From Aristaeella sp045546035 (GTDB lineage: Bacteria > Bacillota > Clostridia > Christensenellales > Aristaeellaceae): a stretch of 64,000 nt of DNA. Both the position numbers and the translations under genes were made by a program. The DNA is taken from the NCBI GenBank assembly GCA_045546035.1, contig JAZQCB010000039.1, positions 33,157 to 97,156 of the forward strand, written 5' to 3'. Under the pieces are notes generated by a model that saw nothing but the letters and a program-made list of their open reading frames with translations, did no database searches and had not been told where the DNA came from. Positions 24,433 through 33,516 of this stretch are shown here, one piece after another. The number at the start of each line of letters is the position of its first letter. Within the stretch, counting starts at the first letter, position 1.

Positions 24433-25283
24433 TCCGCCGCCTCCTCTGCCCGGGCCTCCTCATCCACGGCCAGCACGAGGGAAATGTTATCCCGTCCGCC
24501 TCGGTCCAGCGCTTCCCGGACCATCTGGTCCGCAGCCTCTTCCGGATCCGGCATGGCCATCAGCTCCTGGAGCCGTTGCTTTTCGACCAGGCCGTGCAGC
24601 CCATCGGAGCACACCAGCCATCGGTCGCCGCGCTGGCGTTCAAACGCCAGCACATCCGCCTGAACGGTTTCCTCCGTGCCCACCGCCCGGGTAATATAAT
24701 TGCGCATGGGATGGCAGGCCGCCTGTTCCTCCGTCAGCAGCCCCCGCCGCACCATGTCGGCCACCATGGAATGATCCCGCGTCACCTGGCGGAGCTTCCC
24801 GTCCCGGAGCAGATAGGCCCGGCTGTCGCCCACGTGACCGATCAGCATCCGATCCTCCGCCGGCCAGAGCACCGTCAGGGTGGTGCCCATGCCGCTGAGG
24901 CCTTCCTCCTCCCGGGATCGGTCCCACAGGGCCAGATTGACCTTGCGGATGGCCTCCTCCAGGTTTTTCTCCGTCGGTTCCTGCCCCCGGGTTTCCCGCA
25001 GCATGCCTTCCCGGGCCCCCGCGGAGGCTGTTTCTCCCCCGTTGTGCCCGCCCATGCCGTCGGCGATTCCGAACAGCTCTCCGCCAAGGATGACCGTGTC
25101 CTGATTGTTTTTCCGGACCAGGCCGATATCCGTCCTGCTGGTCACCTTCAGGCGACGGGACGGCGTCTCCGTCTCCCGGGGGGATTCCTTTTCCGTCCCC
25201 TCCGGCTTTTTTTCCGTCCGGGAGGGTTCCGTCAGTCCCCGCATCCGCCGGGCGGCTTTCTCAGTCAGTTTGAATTTCCGCAT
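24429..25283 (-). CDS. prpC: PP2C-family protein phosphatase (Stp/PrpC)
   Basis: Dephosphorylates substrates of the PASTA kinase encoded next. The 284-residue protein has a charged N-terminal extension of about 45 residues, then SRTDIGLVRKNNQDTV, GIADGMGGHNGGETAS (metal Asp), GTTLTVL, GHVGDSRAYLL, RDHSMVADMV, LVCSDGLHGLV and RDNISLVL, the PP2C motifs in order. GAGGAG precedes the ATG at 25283, which lies inside the 3' end of rlmN (23-base overlap). The extension is longer than in the usual roughly 245-residue Firmicute enzyme. Confidence 0.94.
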   Translation of the reverse strand: MRKFKLTEKAARRMRGLTEPSRTEKKPEGTEKESPRETETPSRRLKVTSRTDIGLVRKNNQDTVILGGELFGIADGMGGHNGGETASAGAREGMLRETRGQEPTEKNLEEAIRKVNLALWDRSREEEGLSGMGTTLTVLWPAEDRMLIGHVGDSRAYLLRDGKLRQVTRDHSMVADMVRRGLLTEEQAACHPMRNYITRAVGTEETVQADVLAFERQRGDRWLVCSDGLHGLVEKQRLQELMAMPDPEEAADQMVREALDRGGRDNISLVLAVDEEARAEEAAE

Positions 25284-26358
25284 GGCTTTTTCTCCTCAAT
25301 TGCCCGCAGGCGCCTTCGATATCATCGCCCATTTCCCGCCGGCGCGTGGCAGAAATTCGTTTCGCTTCCAGCGTATGAAGAAAACGCTGAATCGTCTTCT
25401 CTGTAACGCCTTTCAGATCCCGCTCCGCCACGGCGTTCAGCGGGATCAGATTCACATGGCATTGCAGCCCCCGGAGCCTTTCCGCCAGCTCCTCCGCGTC
25501 CTCCGGGGAACTGTTCACTCCCTCCACCAGCGCGTACTCAAAAATGACCCTGCGCCCGGTCTTCTCCAGATAATACCGGCAGGCCTCCAGGATTTCGGCC
25601 ATGGAGTAGCGGTTGGCGATGGGCATCAGCTTTTTCCGGATGGCGTCGTTGGGCGCGTGGAGGGAAACGCACAGGGTCACCGGCAGGCCCTCCTCCGCCA
25701 GCCTCCGCATCTCCGGCACCAGGCCGCAGGTCGACAGGCTGATGTTCCTGGGACTCATGCCCAGCCCCTCCTCCTCCCGCAGCAGCCGGAGAAAGCGCAT
25801 GGTTTCATCATAGTTTTCCAACGGTTCGCCGCTGCCCATCAGGACGATATGGCTGACCTTCCGGGGCGTTTCCTCCCCCATGGCCGCCGGCGTATTTCCC
25901 GGCCGGAGTCCAGCCGTCGGCGTTTCCCGCAGATAGCGGTTGGCCGCCAGCACTTCCCCGAGCATCTCCCCCGCGGTCAGGTTCCGGATCCGTCCCTCCA
26001 GCGTGGACGCGCAGAAGCGGCATCCCATCCGGCAGCCCACCTGCGTCGATACGCACAGACTCCATCCGTAATGGTATTTCATCAGGACGCCCTCGACGCA
26101 GTTGCCGTCCCGCAGGCCGAACAGGAACTTCACCGTCCCGTCCAGGCTGCTGATCCGGGTGAGCTCGATCCGGATCGGCTGCGCCACCGCCTTTTCCTTC
26201 AGGCTTTCCCGCAGCGCCCGGGGCAGATTGGTCATCTCGTCAAAATCCGCCCCGCGGTGGATCCACTGGAAGATCTGTTTTCCCCGAAAGGCCGGCAGGC
26301 CTTCCTCTTTTGCCCACGCCGACATTTCCTCGGGAAACAGGCCCGCAAGTTCCGTCAT
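25261..26358 (-). CDS. rlmN: 23S rRNA (A2503-C2) / tRNA (A37-C2) methyltransferase
   Basis: A radical-SAM enzyme of 365 residues. The 4Fe-4S motif is CRMGCRFC (in STQVGCRMGCRFCASTLEG). GSGEPLENYDE and the later STCG and SLHAPND blocks are present. A loop after LAANRYLRE is about 15 residues longer than in the B. subtilis enzyme as I recall it, rich in Pro and Gly. The ATG at 26358 overlaps the rsmB stop (ATGA); an upstream in-frame ATG at 26388 lacks a ribosome site. Confidence 0.94.
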   Translation of the reverse strand: MTELAGLFPEEMSAWAKEEGLPAFRGKQIFQWIHRGADFDEMTNLPRALRESLKEKAVAQPIRIELTRISSLDGTVKFLFGLRDGNCVEGVLMKYHYGWSLCVSTQVGCRMGCRFCASTLEGRIRNLTAGEMLGEVLAANRYLRETPTAGLRPGNTPAAMGEETPRKVSHIVLMGSGEPLENYDETMRFLRLLREEEGLGMSPRNISLSTCGLVPEMRRLAEEGLPVTLCVSLHAPNDAIRKKLMPIANRYSMAEILEACRYYLEKTGRRVIFEYALVEGVNSSPEDAEELAERLRGLQCHVNLIPLNAVAERDLKGVTEKTIQRFLHTLEAKRISATRRREMGDDIEGACGQLRRKSHAEIQTD

Positions 26359-27875
26359 TCCGTCATTTCCTTCCGCCGCATCCGGCAAATATAGAAGCCT
26401 TCCACCCCGTCCTCTTCCTCGGTCAGCTGCAGGCCAACGCCCTCATGCCGCCGGAAAGCCTCCGGAATCGTTTTCGGCAGGGATTCCGTCTCAAAGTCCG
26501 GCCTCCGCTCCAGGAAGGCCCTGATCTGGTTTTCGTTTTCGTCCCGCAGGATGGAACAGGTGGAATAGACCAGAACGCCGCCGGGCTTCACGAAGGTGGC
26601 CGCGGTGTCCAGCAGCCGCCTTTGCGTCTCCATCAGCTCCTTCAGGCCCTCTTCCGTCACCCGCAGCTTGATATCCGGCTTGGAGGCCATGACCCCCAGC
26701 CCGCTGCAGGGCGCGTCGAGCAGCACGGCATCCATCCGGCCTTCCAGATCCTCCTTGCCCTTCGTCGCGTCCCGGACGATGGGCCGGATGTTCTCCAGCC
26801 CCAGCCGTTTCGCCTGGGCCTGGATCAGAGCCACGCGATGGGGATGAATGTCCCATGCCTGAATTCGTCCCGTGTCTCCCATGATCTCGGCCAGATAGCA
26901 TGTCTTTCCGCCCGGGGCGGCGCAGCAGTCCAGCACCTGCATTCCCCTCCGGACGTCCATCGCCAGGCAGGCCATCATGCTGCTCTCGCTCTGGATGGAA
27001 AAGCGGCCGGCCAGGAAGTCCGCGTCCCGGGCCAGATCCATGGCGCCCGTAATCCGGCGGGCATCCGGCAGGGGAGAGGCGCTCCTGCCCCAGATCTTTT
27101 TTTCCAGCAGCGCGTCCATCTCCGCGTCCGTGGTTTTCAGAAGGTTCCGGCGGATGGTAACCGCCTCCTCCGTCCGAAAGGACGCCAGCCTCCCGGCCTT
27201 TTCCTCGCCCCAGTCCGCCCGCAGGCGACGGCCGAGCCATTCGGGAACGCTGTGACGGACGGCAAAGGCTTTGTCGGGCTCCGTTTCGGGATCCGGCAGG
27301 GTCAGCTCTTCCTTCTTCCGGACCAGATTGCGCAAAATGCCGTTGCACACGCCCTTGAGCCCCTCCATGCCCAGCTCCACGCAAAGCTGAACGCAGGTAT
27401 TGGTGGCCGCGCTTTCGGGAATCCGATCCTCCAGCAGAATCTGGCAGGCGCCCAGCCGCAGGATGTTCTTCAGCTTGATATCCGTATCCTCCCTGGCCAT
27501 GACCTGGCTGAGCATATGATCCAGCCAGATCAGCCGGTCCAGGGTATCGTAAACCAGCCGGGAAACCAGCCGCCGGTCCGCCCCGTTCATGCCGCTTCCG
27601 GTCAGCGCGCGATCCAGACTCAGGGAAGCATAGGCGCCTTCCTCCGTTACTTCCCGCAGCACCTTCAGCGCCGCCCGCCGGGCCGCCAGGCCCTCCATCT
27701 CCGGCGCTTTCTTTGGCGCTGGCTGGCCGAAGGGGCCTTTCCGCACCGGAACGCCCGGTCTTCCGCCCTCATGCCGCCTTGGTCCAAAGGGTTTTCCAGG
27801 CCGGCCCGGAGCCGTTTTCCCCTTCTTCGGGGCATTCAGGGGCCGCTTTTCCTTGTCCTGATGATTCTCGCTCAT
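26355..27875 (-). CDS. rsmB: 16S rRNA (C967-C5) methyltransferase
   Basis: A 506-residue SAM enzyme. A basic Pro/Gly/Lys-rich tail of about 60 residues comes first, then a NusB-like helical domain (RRAALKVLREVTEEGAYASLSLDRAL...). The catalytic domain carries CCAAPGGKTCYLAEIM (SAM site), DAPCSGLGV (motif with one catalytic Cys) and VYSTCSI (second Cys). The N-terminal tail is unusual in length and composition and may bind RNA. AGGAG precedes the ATG. It follows fmt by 12 bases in the conserved def-fmt-rsmB order. Confidence 0.95.
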   Translation of the reverse strand: MSENHQDKEKRPLNAPKKGKTAPGRPGKPFGPRRHEGGRPGVPVRKGPFGQPAPKKAPEMEGLAARRAALKVLREVTEEGAYASLSLDRALTGSGMNGADRRLVSRLVYDTLDRLIWLDHMLSQVMAREDTDIKLKNILRLGACQILLEDRIPESAATNTCVQLCVELGMEGLKGVCNGILRNLVRKKEELTLPDPETEPDKAFAVRHSVPEWLGRRLRADWGEEKAGRLASFRTEEAVTIRRNLLKTTDAEMDALLEKKIWGRSASPLPDARRITGAMDLARDADFLAGRFSIQSESSMMACLAMDVRRGMQVLDCCAAPGGKTCYLAEIMGDTGRIQAWDIHPHRVALIQAQAKRLGLENIRPIVRDATKGKEDLEGRMDAVLLDAPCSGLGVMASKPDIKLRVTEEGLKELMETQRRLLDTAATFVKPGGVLVYSTCSILRDENENQIRAFLERRPDFETESLPKTIPEAFRRHEGVGLQLTEEEDGVEGFYICRMRRKEMTE

Positions 27876-27887
27876 GGCTTCTCCTGT

Positions 27888-28814
27888 TTATTCCTCCATC
27901 ATGGCGCCCACGGTCATTCCGTGGCCCCTGAGATAATCCTCCGCCCGCAGGCGTTTCCCGCCCGGGGCCTGCACCTCCAGAATGCGCACCGCGCCCTCGC
28001 CGCAGGCGACGATCAGGCCCTTCCGGGGATCCGCCTCCAGGATTTCTCCCGGCCGGCCGGCCCCCTCCGCCTCCGAAGCCCGCAGCAGCTTCAGCCTTTC
28101 GCCCTTTTGCTCCACCGCGGCGCAGGGCCAGGGGTTCAGCCCGTTGATCCTTCCCCGAACCAGCCTGGCCGGCATCGTAAAATCCAAATGGCTCATTTCC
28201 TTCGTAAGCATCGGATCATACGTCATCTTTTCCTCTTCCTGCGGAATCCTCTCCAGCGTCCCCGCGGCCAGCCGATCCAGCGTTTCTCCCAGAAGCTCCG
28301 CTCCCAGGGCGCTCAGCCGCGCCGTCAGCTCCCCGCAGGTTTCCGTCTCCCCGATTTCCGTCTCCGCCTTCAGCAGCATATCCCCCGTGTCGATGCCCCG
28401 ATCCATCATCATCGTGGTCACACCGGCGATCCGGTCCCCCTGAAGGATGGCGTGGGCAATGGGCGCCGATCCCCGGTGCCGGGGAAGAAGGGAGGCGTGA
28501 ACATTGATGTTTCCCAGTCGCGGGATATCCAGAATCTCCTGGCTGAGAATCTGGCCGAAGGCCGCCGTAACGCACAGATCCGGCGCCAGTCTTTGAAGGT
28601 CCTCCACCCCGTCGCGGCGGATTCTTTCCGGCTGAAAAACCGGAATGCCCTTTTCCTCCGCGAATACCTTGACCGGCGGGGGCGTGAGTTTCCGGCCCCG
28701 TCCGCTGGGCCGATCCGGCTGTGTAAAGACGCCGACGACTTCCTCCCCCCGGGCGACCAGCCCGGCCAGGGAGGGAACCGCGAAATCCGGCGTTCCCATA
28801 AATACGATCCGCAT
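27888..28814 (-). CDS. fmt: Methionyl-tRNA formyltransferase
   Basis: Formylates initiator Met-tRNA with 10-formyl-THF. The 308-residue protein starts MRIVFMGTPDFAVPSL and has NVHASLLPRHRGSAPI with the catalytic Asn/His and the later DTGDMLL; the C-terminal OB-like domain follows. Its ATG abuts the def stop (TAA then ATG), so it is translated together with the deformylase that later removes the formyl group. Confidence 0.97.
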   Translation of the reverse strand: MRIVFMGTPDFAVPSLAGLVARGEEVVGVFTQPDRPSGRGRKLTPPPVKVFAEEKGIPVFQPERIRRDGVEDLQRLAPDLCVTAAFGQILSQEILDIPRLGNINVHASLLPRHRGSAPIAHAILQGDRIAGVTTMMMDRGIDTGDMLLKAETEIGETETCGELTARLSALGAELLGETLDRLAAGTLERIPQEEEKMTYDPMLTKEMSHLDFTMPARLVRGRINGLNPWPCAAVEQKGERLKLLRASEAEGAGRPGEILEADPRKGLIVACGEGAVRILEVQAPGGKRLRAEDYLRGHGMTVGAMMEE

Positions 28815-29312
28815 TTACTCTCCGTCCTCCGGGATCTTCCCATGTATTTCTTCCTCGGACAGTTCCCGGTCCATCACATCCACATACAGCACGCCGTTGA
28901 GATGGTCGATCTCGTGGCAGACGGCCCTGGCCTCGAAGCCTTCCGTTTCCAGAATCATGGGCTTCCCGTGCCGGTTCTGATACTGAACCTTTACTTTCAT
29001 CGGCCGGGTCACCACCCCCTGCCGTTCCGGAACGCTCAGGCAGCCTTCCCGCCCGGTCTGTTCGCCGCTCTGCTCCAGAATTTCCGGATTGATCATCTCC
29101 TTCAGCCCGGTGTGATCCGCCGTTACGTCCACCACGACCACCCGCCGGAGGATCCCTACCTGGGGAGCCGCAAGGCCAACTCCCTCCGCCTTATACATGG
29201 TATCCGCCATATCCTTGAGCAGCACCGCCAGCCGCAGATCGAACTTTTCCTGCTTCCGGCAGACCTTCCGCAGCGTTTCATCCCCGATGGTCACGATTTT
29301 CCTAGTTGCCAT
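28815..29312 (-). CDS. def: Peptide deformylase
   Basis: A metalloenzyme of 165 residues that removes N-formyl groups from new proteins. All three motifs are intact: GVGLAAPQVG (about 44-53), EGCLSVP (about 88-94, metal Cys) and HEIDHLNG (about 132-139, metal His pair and catalytic Glu). It lies 15 bases after priA. Confidence 0.97.
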   Translation of the reverse strand: MATRKIVTIGDETLRKVCRKQEKFDLRLAVLLKDMADTMYKAEGVGLAAPQVGILRRVVVVDVTADHTGLKEMINPEILEQSGEQTGREGCLSVPERQGVVTRPMKVKVQYQNRHGKPMILETEGFEARAVCHEIDHLNGVLYVDVMDRELSEEEIHGKIPEDGE

Positions 29313-29327
29313 GAATCCTGTCTCTCC

Positions 29328-31562
29328 TTAAATCATTGTGGTGGGATTATATTCAAACCAGACTTCCGCCGCTTCCCGGGGGCGGACCGCCATTTCCGAC
29401 AGCGCTCCGCAAAGCGCCTCCGTTTCCGGGCCGACCAGCAGCTTCATCAGAATCTGTCGCCGGTATTTTCCCCGCAGCAGCCGGATGCCGGGCTCCCCGT
29501 TTTCCATCAGCAGCGTCTTCTTTCTCCATTCCGGGTGTTCTTCCATCCTTTCCCGGATTTCCTCTTCCATTTCGGCCGCGGCCCGGGCGGCCTCCTCCTC
29601 CTTCGCGCTTTCCGCCATCAGCCGCGCCAGTACCGTGAAGGGCGGATAGAGCGATATCCGGCGCCGTTTGAATTCCTCCTCGAAAAAGGCGCGGTAGTCC
29701 TGTTTCGCCGCCTGGCGGATGACCGGATCCTCCGGCCGATAGGTCTGAATCACGACCCGGCCCGGTGCCGTTCCCCTTCCCGCCCGGCCCGCCACCTGGG
29801 TCAGCAGCTGGAAGGTTCTCTCCCGGCTCCGGTAATCCGGCAGGTTCAGCGTCAGATCCGCCGCCACCACGCCCACCATCGTTACCTTCGGAAAGTCCAG
29901 CCCCTTGGCGATCATCTGGGTTCCGATCAGCACCCTGGCCCGTCCGGAGCGGAAGGCCTCCAGAATCTTTCCGTGCCCATCCTTCCCGCCGGTGGTGTCG
30001 ATGTCCATCCGCGCGGTCGCGACCCCGGGAAAGGCTTTCCGGACCGCCTCCTCCACCTTCTGGGTGCCGGCGCCGAAATAGCGGATATATCTGCTGCCGC
30101 AGGAGGGGCAGGTCTGTGGGATCGGCGCCTTATACCCGCAGTAATGGCATTTCAGCCGATCCTCCTCTCCCACATGGTAGGTCAGGCTGATGTCGCAGTT
30201 CGGGCATTTCACCGCCGTTCCGCAGGCCCGGCAGCTGACGAAGGAGTGGTATCCCCGCCGGTTCATCAGCAGCATCGCCTGTTCTCCCCGGCGCAGGCAG
30301 GCGCCCAGCGCCTCCCTCATTTCGCCGCTGAGCACGGAGCGGTTGCCGCTGTCCAGTTCCCGCCGCATGTCCACCACCGTGACCTGCGGCAGCGGCCGGT
30401 CCTGAACCCTCCGGGGCATCTCCAGCAGCATATAGTCTCCCCGCCTGGCCCGGGCAAAGGAGAGGATGCTGGGGGTCGCGCTGGCCAGGATCAGGGCGGC
30501 CCCTTCCCGGCTGCATCGGCTCAGGGCGGCTTCCCGGGCGTCGTATCGGGGATGCCGGTCGCTGAAATAGGAGCTTTCGTGCTCCTCGTCCACAACGATC
30601 AGTCCCAGATGCTCCGTCGGCGCGAAAACCGCGCTGCGCGCGCCGATCACGACCCGGGCCTCCCCCCGCCGGATCCGCCGCCATTCGTCGAAACGCTCTC
30701 CCGGGCTCAGCCGGGAATGGAGCACGGCCGCCGCCGCCCCGAAGCGGCCCCGGAACCAGCTGACCATCTGGGGCGTCAGGGCGATTTCGGGAACAAGGAT
30801 AATGGCGGTTTTCCCCATCTCCAGGGCCCGTCGAACCGCGGCCAGGAAAACCTCTGTTTTCCCGCTTCCGGTCACCCCGTGAAGCAGGAATCTTCCCCGC
30901 CCCGCGGCCATCGCCGGCAGGATTTCCTCCAGTGCTTCCCGCTGCTCCGCTGTCAGCGTATATCCCGGGTCCTCCGTTTCCGAAAAGGCACCTCCCGGCG
31001 TCCGCAGGGCTTCCTCCTGCCGAAGGCGGATCAGTCCCCTTTCCTCGAGCGCTTTCAGCGCTTCGCCCGGATCCCGGACCGCCTTGGCGATTTCGGAGAC
31101 CGCCAGAGGCGACCTTTCCGCCAGCATCCGGAGGATCATCTTCCGCTTTTCGCTGCGGTTTTCAGCTTCCGCGGCTTCCTGGGCTTTCTCTGGGGGTACG
31201 GCCCTTTCCGCCACCCGGATGGTCTTTTCCCGGATCCTTCCGCCCCGCATCTGGGCCGGAATCATCAGCCGAAGGGTTTCCGCCAGGGGGCAGTGGTTGG
31301 TGATTGCCATTTCCTCCGCCAGGGCCATCAGCTGCGGCAGCACCGCCGGATAGTCCTCCAGCGGCCGGAGCACCGCCCGGATCCGGGCCGGATCAAAATC
31401 CGTCTTCTCCTCCAGGGCCAGAACGATGCCCTCCCGGCTGCGGGGCCCGAAGGGAACCAGCACGCGCTGGCCGGGAGAAAGCGTCATCCCCTCCGGAACG
31501 CCGTAGGTGAAGGCCTGGGCCACGTTTTCGTGAACGATATCCACAATCACCCTGCAAAACAA
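29328..31562 (-). CDS. priA: Primosomal protein N', replication restart helicase
   Basis: A 744-residue DNA helicase that reloads the replisome at stalled forks. The N-terminal 3'-end-binding region (RVIVDIVHENVAQAFTYGVP), Walker A HGVTGSGKTEVF, DEEH box VVDEEHESSYF, and a zinc module of eight Cys (CRACGTAVKCPNCDIS ... CHYCG ... CPSCG) are all present, followed by GTQMIAKGLDFP and GRAGRG. The start is a TTG at 31562 with GGAGGG 9 bases upstream. It follows the cysteine desulfurase gene by 37 bases. Confidence 0.96.
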   Translation of the reverse strand: MFCRVIVDIVHENVAQAFTYGVPEGMTLSPGQRVLVPFGPRSREGIVLALEEKTDFDPARIRAVLRPLEDYPAVLPQLMALAEEMAITNHCPLAETLRLMIPAQMRGGRIREKTIRVAERAVPPEKAQEAAEAENRSEKRKMILRMLAERSPLAVSEIAKAVRDPGEALKALEERGLIRLRQEEALRTPGGAFSETEDPGYTLTAEQREALEEILPAMAAGRGRFLLHGVTGSGKTEVFLAAVRRALEMGKTAIILVPEIALTPQMVSWFRGRFGAAAAVLHSRLSPGERFDEWRRIRRGEARVVIGARSAVFAPTEHLGLIVVDEEHESSYFSDRHPRYDAREAALSRCSREGAALILASATPSILSFARARRGDYMLLEMPRRVQDRPLPQVTVVDMRRELDSGNRSVLSGEMREALGACLRRGEQAMLLMNRRGYHSFVSCRACGTAVKCPNCDISLTYHVGEEDRLKCHYCGYKAPIPQTCPSCGSRYIRYFGAGTQKVEEAVRKAFPGVATARMDIDTTGGKDGHGKILEAFRSGRARVLIGTQMIAKGLDFPKVTMVGVVAADLTLNLPDYRSRERTFQLLTQVAGRAGRGTAPGRVVIQTYRPEDPVIRQAAKQDYRAFFEEEFKRRRISLYPPFTVLARLMAESAKEEEAARAAAEMEEEIRERMEEHPEWRKKTLLMENGEPGIRLLRGKYRRQILMKLLVGPETEALCGALSEMAVRPREAAEVWFEYNPTTMI

Positions 31563-31599
31563 GCGCCTTCACCCTCCTTTCTCCCCGGCGGGGATTCGT

Positions 31600-32748
31600 T
31601 CACCCTCTCTCCCGCATCTCCCGGATAATCCGTTTCAGCCGCTCCAGGGTCTCCCCGATTTCCTCCGCCGTCGTTTCCTCCCCGAGGGTCAGCCGCAGGC
31701 TGCTCCGGGCCTCCTCTTCGCTTCGTCCCATGGCCAGCAGCACATGGCTCACCTCCGCCGCGCCGGACACGCAGGCGCTGCCGACGGAGGCCGCGATTCC
31801 CGCCAGATCCAGCCGCATGACCAGCGCCGCGCCGTCCACGCCTTCGAAGGAAACATGGCAGTTTCCCGGCAGCCGGTTCTTCTCCGGGCCGTTGAGCCTG
31901 CTGCCCGGGATTTCCTCCAGGATTCCCTGAATCAGGCGGTCCCGCAGGCCGGCCATCCGAAGCGCGTTTTCACTTCTGTTTCTGCCGGCCCGCTCCGCCG
32001 CGGCGCCGAGTCCTGCGATACCGGCCAGGTTTTCCGTTCCCGCCCGCAGGTTCCGCTCCTGGGCGCCTCCGTGGATCAGGGGATCGATCCGCGTTCCCCG
32101 GCGGATATACAGGGCGCCGATTCCCTTGGGGCCGTGGAACTTATGCCCGCTCAGGCTCAGAAGATCCGCTCCCGTTTCCCGGACATCCACCGGAAGGATC
32201 CCCGCTGCCTGCACCGCGTCCGTATGAAAAAGGATGCCCCGCTCCCTGGCGATGGCGCCGATTTGCGACACGGGTTCGACGGTTCCCACTTCGTTGTTGG
32301 CCGCCATGACGGAGATCAGAATCGTTTCCTTTCCGATGGCCGCGGCCACCGCGTCCGGGTCGATCCGGCCTTCCGCGTCCGGTGGCACATAGGTAACCCG
32401 GAATCCCTGTTTTTCCATCCACCGGCAGGTATTCAGCACCGCGTGATGCTCGATGGCCGTGGTGATCAGATGGTTTCCCCGCGTCCTTCCCGCGAAGGCG
32501 GCCCCCTTGATGGCCCAGTTGTCGCTTTCGCTGCCCCCGGAGGTAAAATACACCTCCGAGGGATCCGCCCCGATCAGCCCCGCGACCTGGGCCCGGGCTT
32601 TTTCCAGGGCGGCGCGGGCTTCCCGGGCTTCGGCATAGACCCCGGACGGATTGCCGAAGGCCGCCGCCAGATAGGGCTGCATGGCCTGAAAGACCTCCGG
32701 CGCCACCGCCGTGGTGGCCGCGTGATCCAGATATATCCTCTGTCCCAT
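31600..32748 (-). CDS. Cysteine desulfurase, NifS/IscS type
   Basis: A PLP enzyme of 382 residues that takes sulfur from cysteine for Fe-S clusters or tRNA thiolation. Motifs: YLDHAATT, TSGGSESDNWAIKG, EHHAVLNT, the PLP Lys in SLSGHKFHGPKGIG (near residue 200), and the active-site loop GSACVSGAAEVSHVL (near 325) with the sulfur-carrying Cys. No iscU, mnmA or thiI gene is adjacent, so the sulfur acceptor cannot be inferred. It is 11 bases downstream of a small membrane-protein gene. Confidence 0.94.
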   Translation of the reverse strand: MGQRIYLDHAATTAVAPEVFQAMQPYLAAAFGNPSGVYAEAREARAALEKARAQVAGLIGADPSEVYFTSGGSESDNWAIKGAAFAGRTRGNHLITTAIEHHAVLNTCRWMEKQGFRVTYVPPDAEGRIDPDAVAAAIGKETILISVMAANNEVGTVEPVSQIGAIARERGILFHTDAVQAAGILPVDVRETGADLLSLSGHKFHGPKGIGALYIRRGTRIDPLIHGGAQERNLRAGTENLAGIAGLGAAAERAGRNRSENALRMAGLRDRLIQGILEEIPGSRLNGPEKNRLPGNCHVSFEGVDGAALVMRLDLAGIAASVGSACVSGAAEVSHVLLAMGRSEEEARSSLRLTLGEETTAEEIGETLERLKRIIREMRERG

Positions 32749-32759
32749 CCATCTTTCCT

Positions 32760-33113
32760 CTAGAATCGGGTCTGCCAGATGGAAAAGTTCTGGCTGAAGT
32801 CGGCGGAAACGAAGCGGATCAGGTTGATCAGAAAGGCGACCATCAGCAGAATCGCCGCCACGCCCAGCAGCGTCGCGCCAAGATCCCCGGCGCCCGCGGC
32901 GATCCGAAACCGGCGCTGGCGTTCCGCGCGGCGCTCCTCCCGTTCGATCTCGTCCTCGGTTTCCTCGTCCTCGGGCGCCTCGTTCATTTCATCAAATCCG
33001 TCGTCTTCCCCGTCCCAGTACTCCTCTTCCCCGTCGGTTTCTTCCCGCCCGGATTCCACGGGCTCGAACTGGCGGGTATATTCTTCCTGCTCCCGCCGCT
33101 GAAACAGTGCCAT
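32760..33113 (-). CDS. Small acidic single-pass membrane protein, function unknown
   Basis: 117 residues. The first 70 are strongly acidic (runs of Glu and Asp, likely cytoplasmic and disordered), then a short basic stretch (RREERRAERQRRFR), one hydrophobic helix (about 78-102, GATLLGVAAILLMVAFLINLI) and a short tail. I do not recognise a family. GGAGG stands 5 bases before the ATG. It heads the minus-strand run that continues with the cysteine desulfurase and priA, from a probable promoter at 33159-33187. Confidence 0.7.
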   Translation of the reverse strand: MALFQRREQEEYTRQFEPVESGREETDGEEEYWDGEDDGFDEMNEAPEDEETEDEIEREERRAERQRRFRIAAGAGDLGATLLGVAAILLMVAFLINLIRFVSADFSQNFSIWQTRF

Positions 33114-33158
33114 GAAATCCTCCTTTGCTCCGGCCTGTTTGGGCCGGCATACAGAGTC

Positions 33159-33187
33159 ATTTTACCACAGAATCCCCCGGTCGAAAA
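33159..33187 (-). promoter_or_regulatory. Probable promoter of the long minus-strand run
   Basis: Minus strand: -10 TAAAAT (33159-33164) preceded by TGTGG, with a weak -35 TTTTCG (33182-33187) at 17 bp. The tandem repeat starts at the upstream edge of this -35. Confidence 0.4.
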
Positions 33188-33261
33188 CCCCCGGTTTCTT
33201 TCGTCGCCGCGGACCCTGTTTCTTTCGCCTCCGAAGACCCCCGGTTTCTTTCGTCGCCGCG
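33187..33261. repeat. Tandem repeat, three 25-bp units
   Basis: Units 33187-33211, 33212-33236 and 33237-33261. The outer two are identical (ACCCCCGGTTTC then TTTCGTCGCCGCG); the middle one has diverged but keeps GTTTCTTTCG. No spacers. Confidence 0.8.
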
Positions 33262-33415
33262 AAACGCTCGTTGCTTCTCATTGCCCGCGTTCTCCTTTCT
33301 CTCTGCTCGTTTGCCGTGGCGACGATCCCCGCGGTGTAATCCCGTCCGATCCTTTTCCGCGCCTCCTCTCCTTTTTCTGAATTCGCCGTGCTTTCCATCC
33401 CTTCTGACCGTCTCC

Positions 33416-33444
33416 TTGACTTTCCCGGTCTTTTTGGGTATCAT
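33416..33444 (+). promoter_or_regulatory. Promoter of the SH3-domain protein gene
   Basis: -35 TTGACT (33416-33421), 17-bp spacer, -10 TATCAT (33439-33444). Confidence 0.65.
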
Positions 33445-33516
33445 GGGCCTGTCGAAAGAAAGGAAGGCATCGGCTTGTCCGATATCCGTTTTCCGCCTGA
33501 AAGGAGGCGCCGCGCT

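Larger units (their letters stand above)
33114..33516. other. Divergent intergenic region, membrane protein / SH3 protein
   Basis: A 403-base gap. It contains the minus promoter of the long run (33159-33187), a three-unit 25-bp tandem repeat (33187-33261), then pyrimidine-rich sequence with no clear feature (33262-33415), and the plus promoter of the SH3 gene (33416-33444). Open frames here lack ribosome sites. Confidence 0.5.

Noticed and set aside
24429..25283. Operon break between rlmN and prpC
   Set aside because: The 23-base overlap looked like a start error, but MRKFKL has a proper GAGGAG site and the overlap is compatible with coupled translation.
26310..31628. A plus-strand open frame of 1772 codons
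   Set aside because: It runs antisense to rsmB, fmt, def and priA, all with clear motifs. The product is His/Gln/Pro-rich without any domain, as expected from GC-rich antisense frames.
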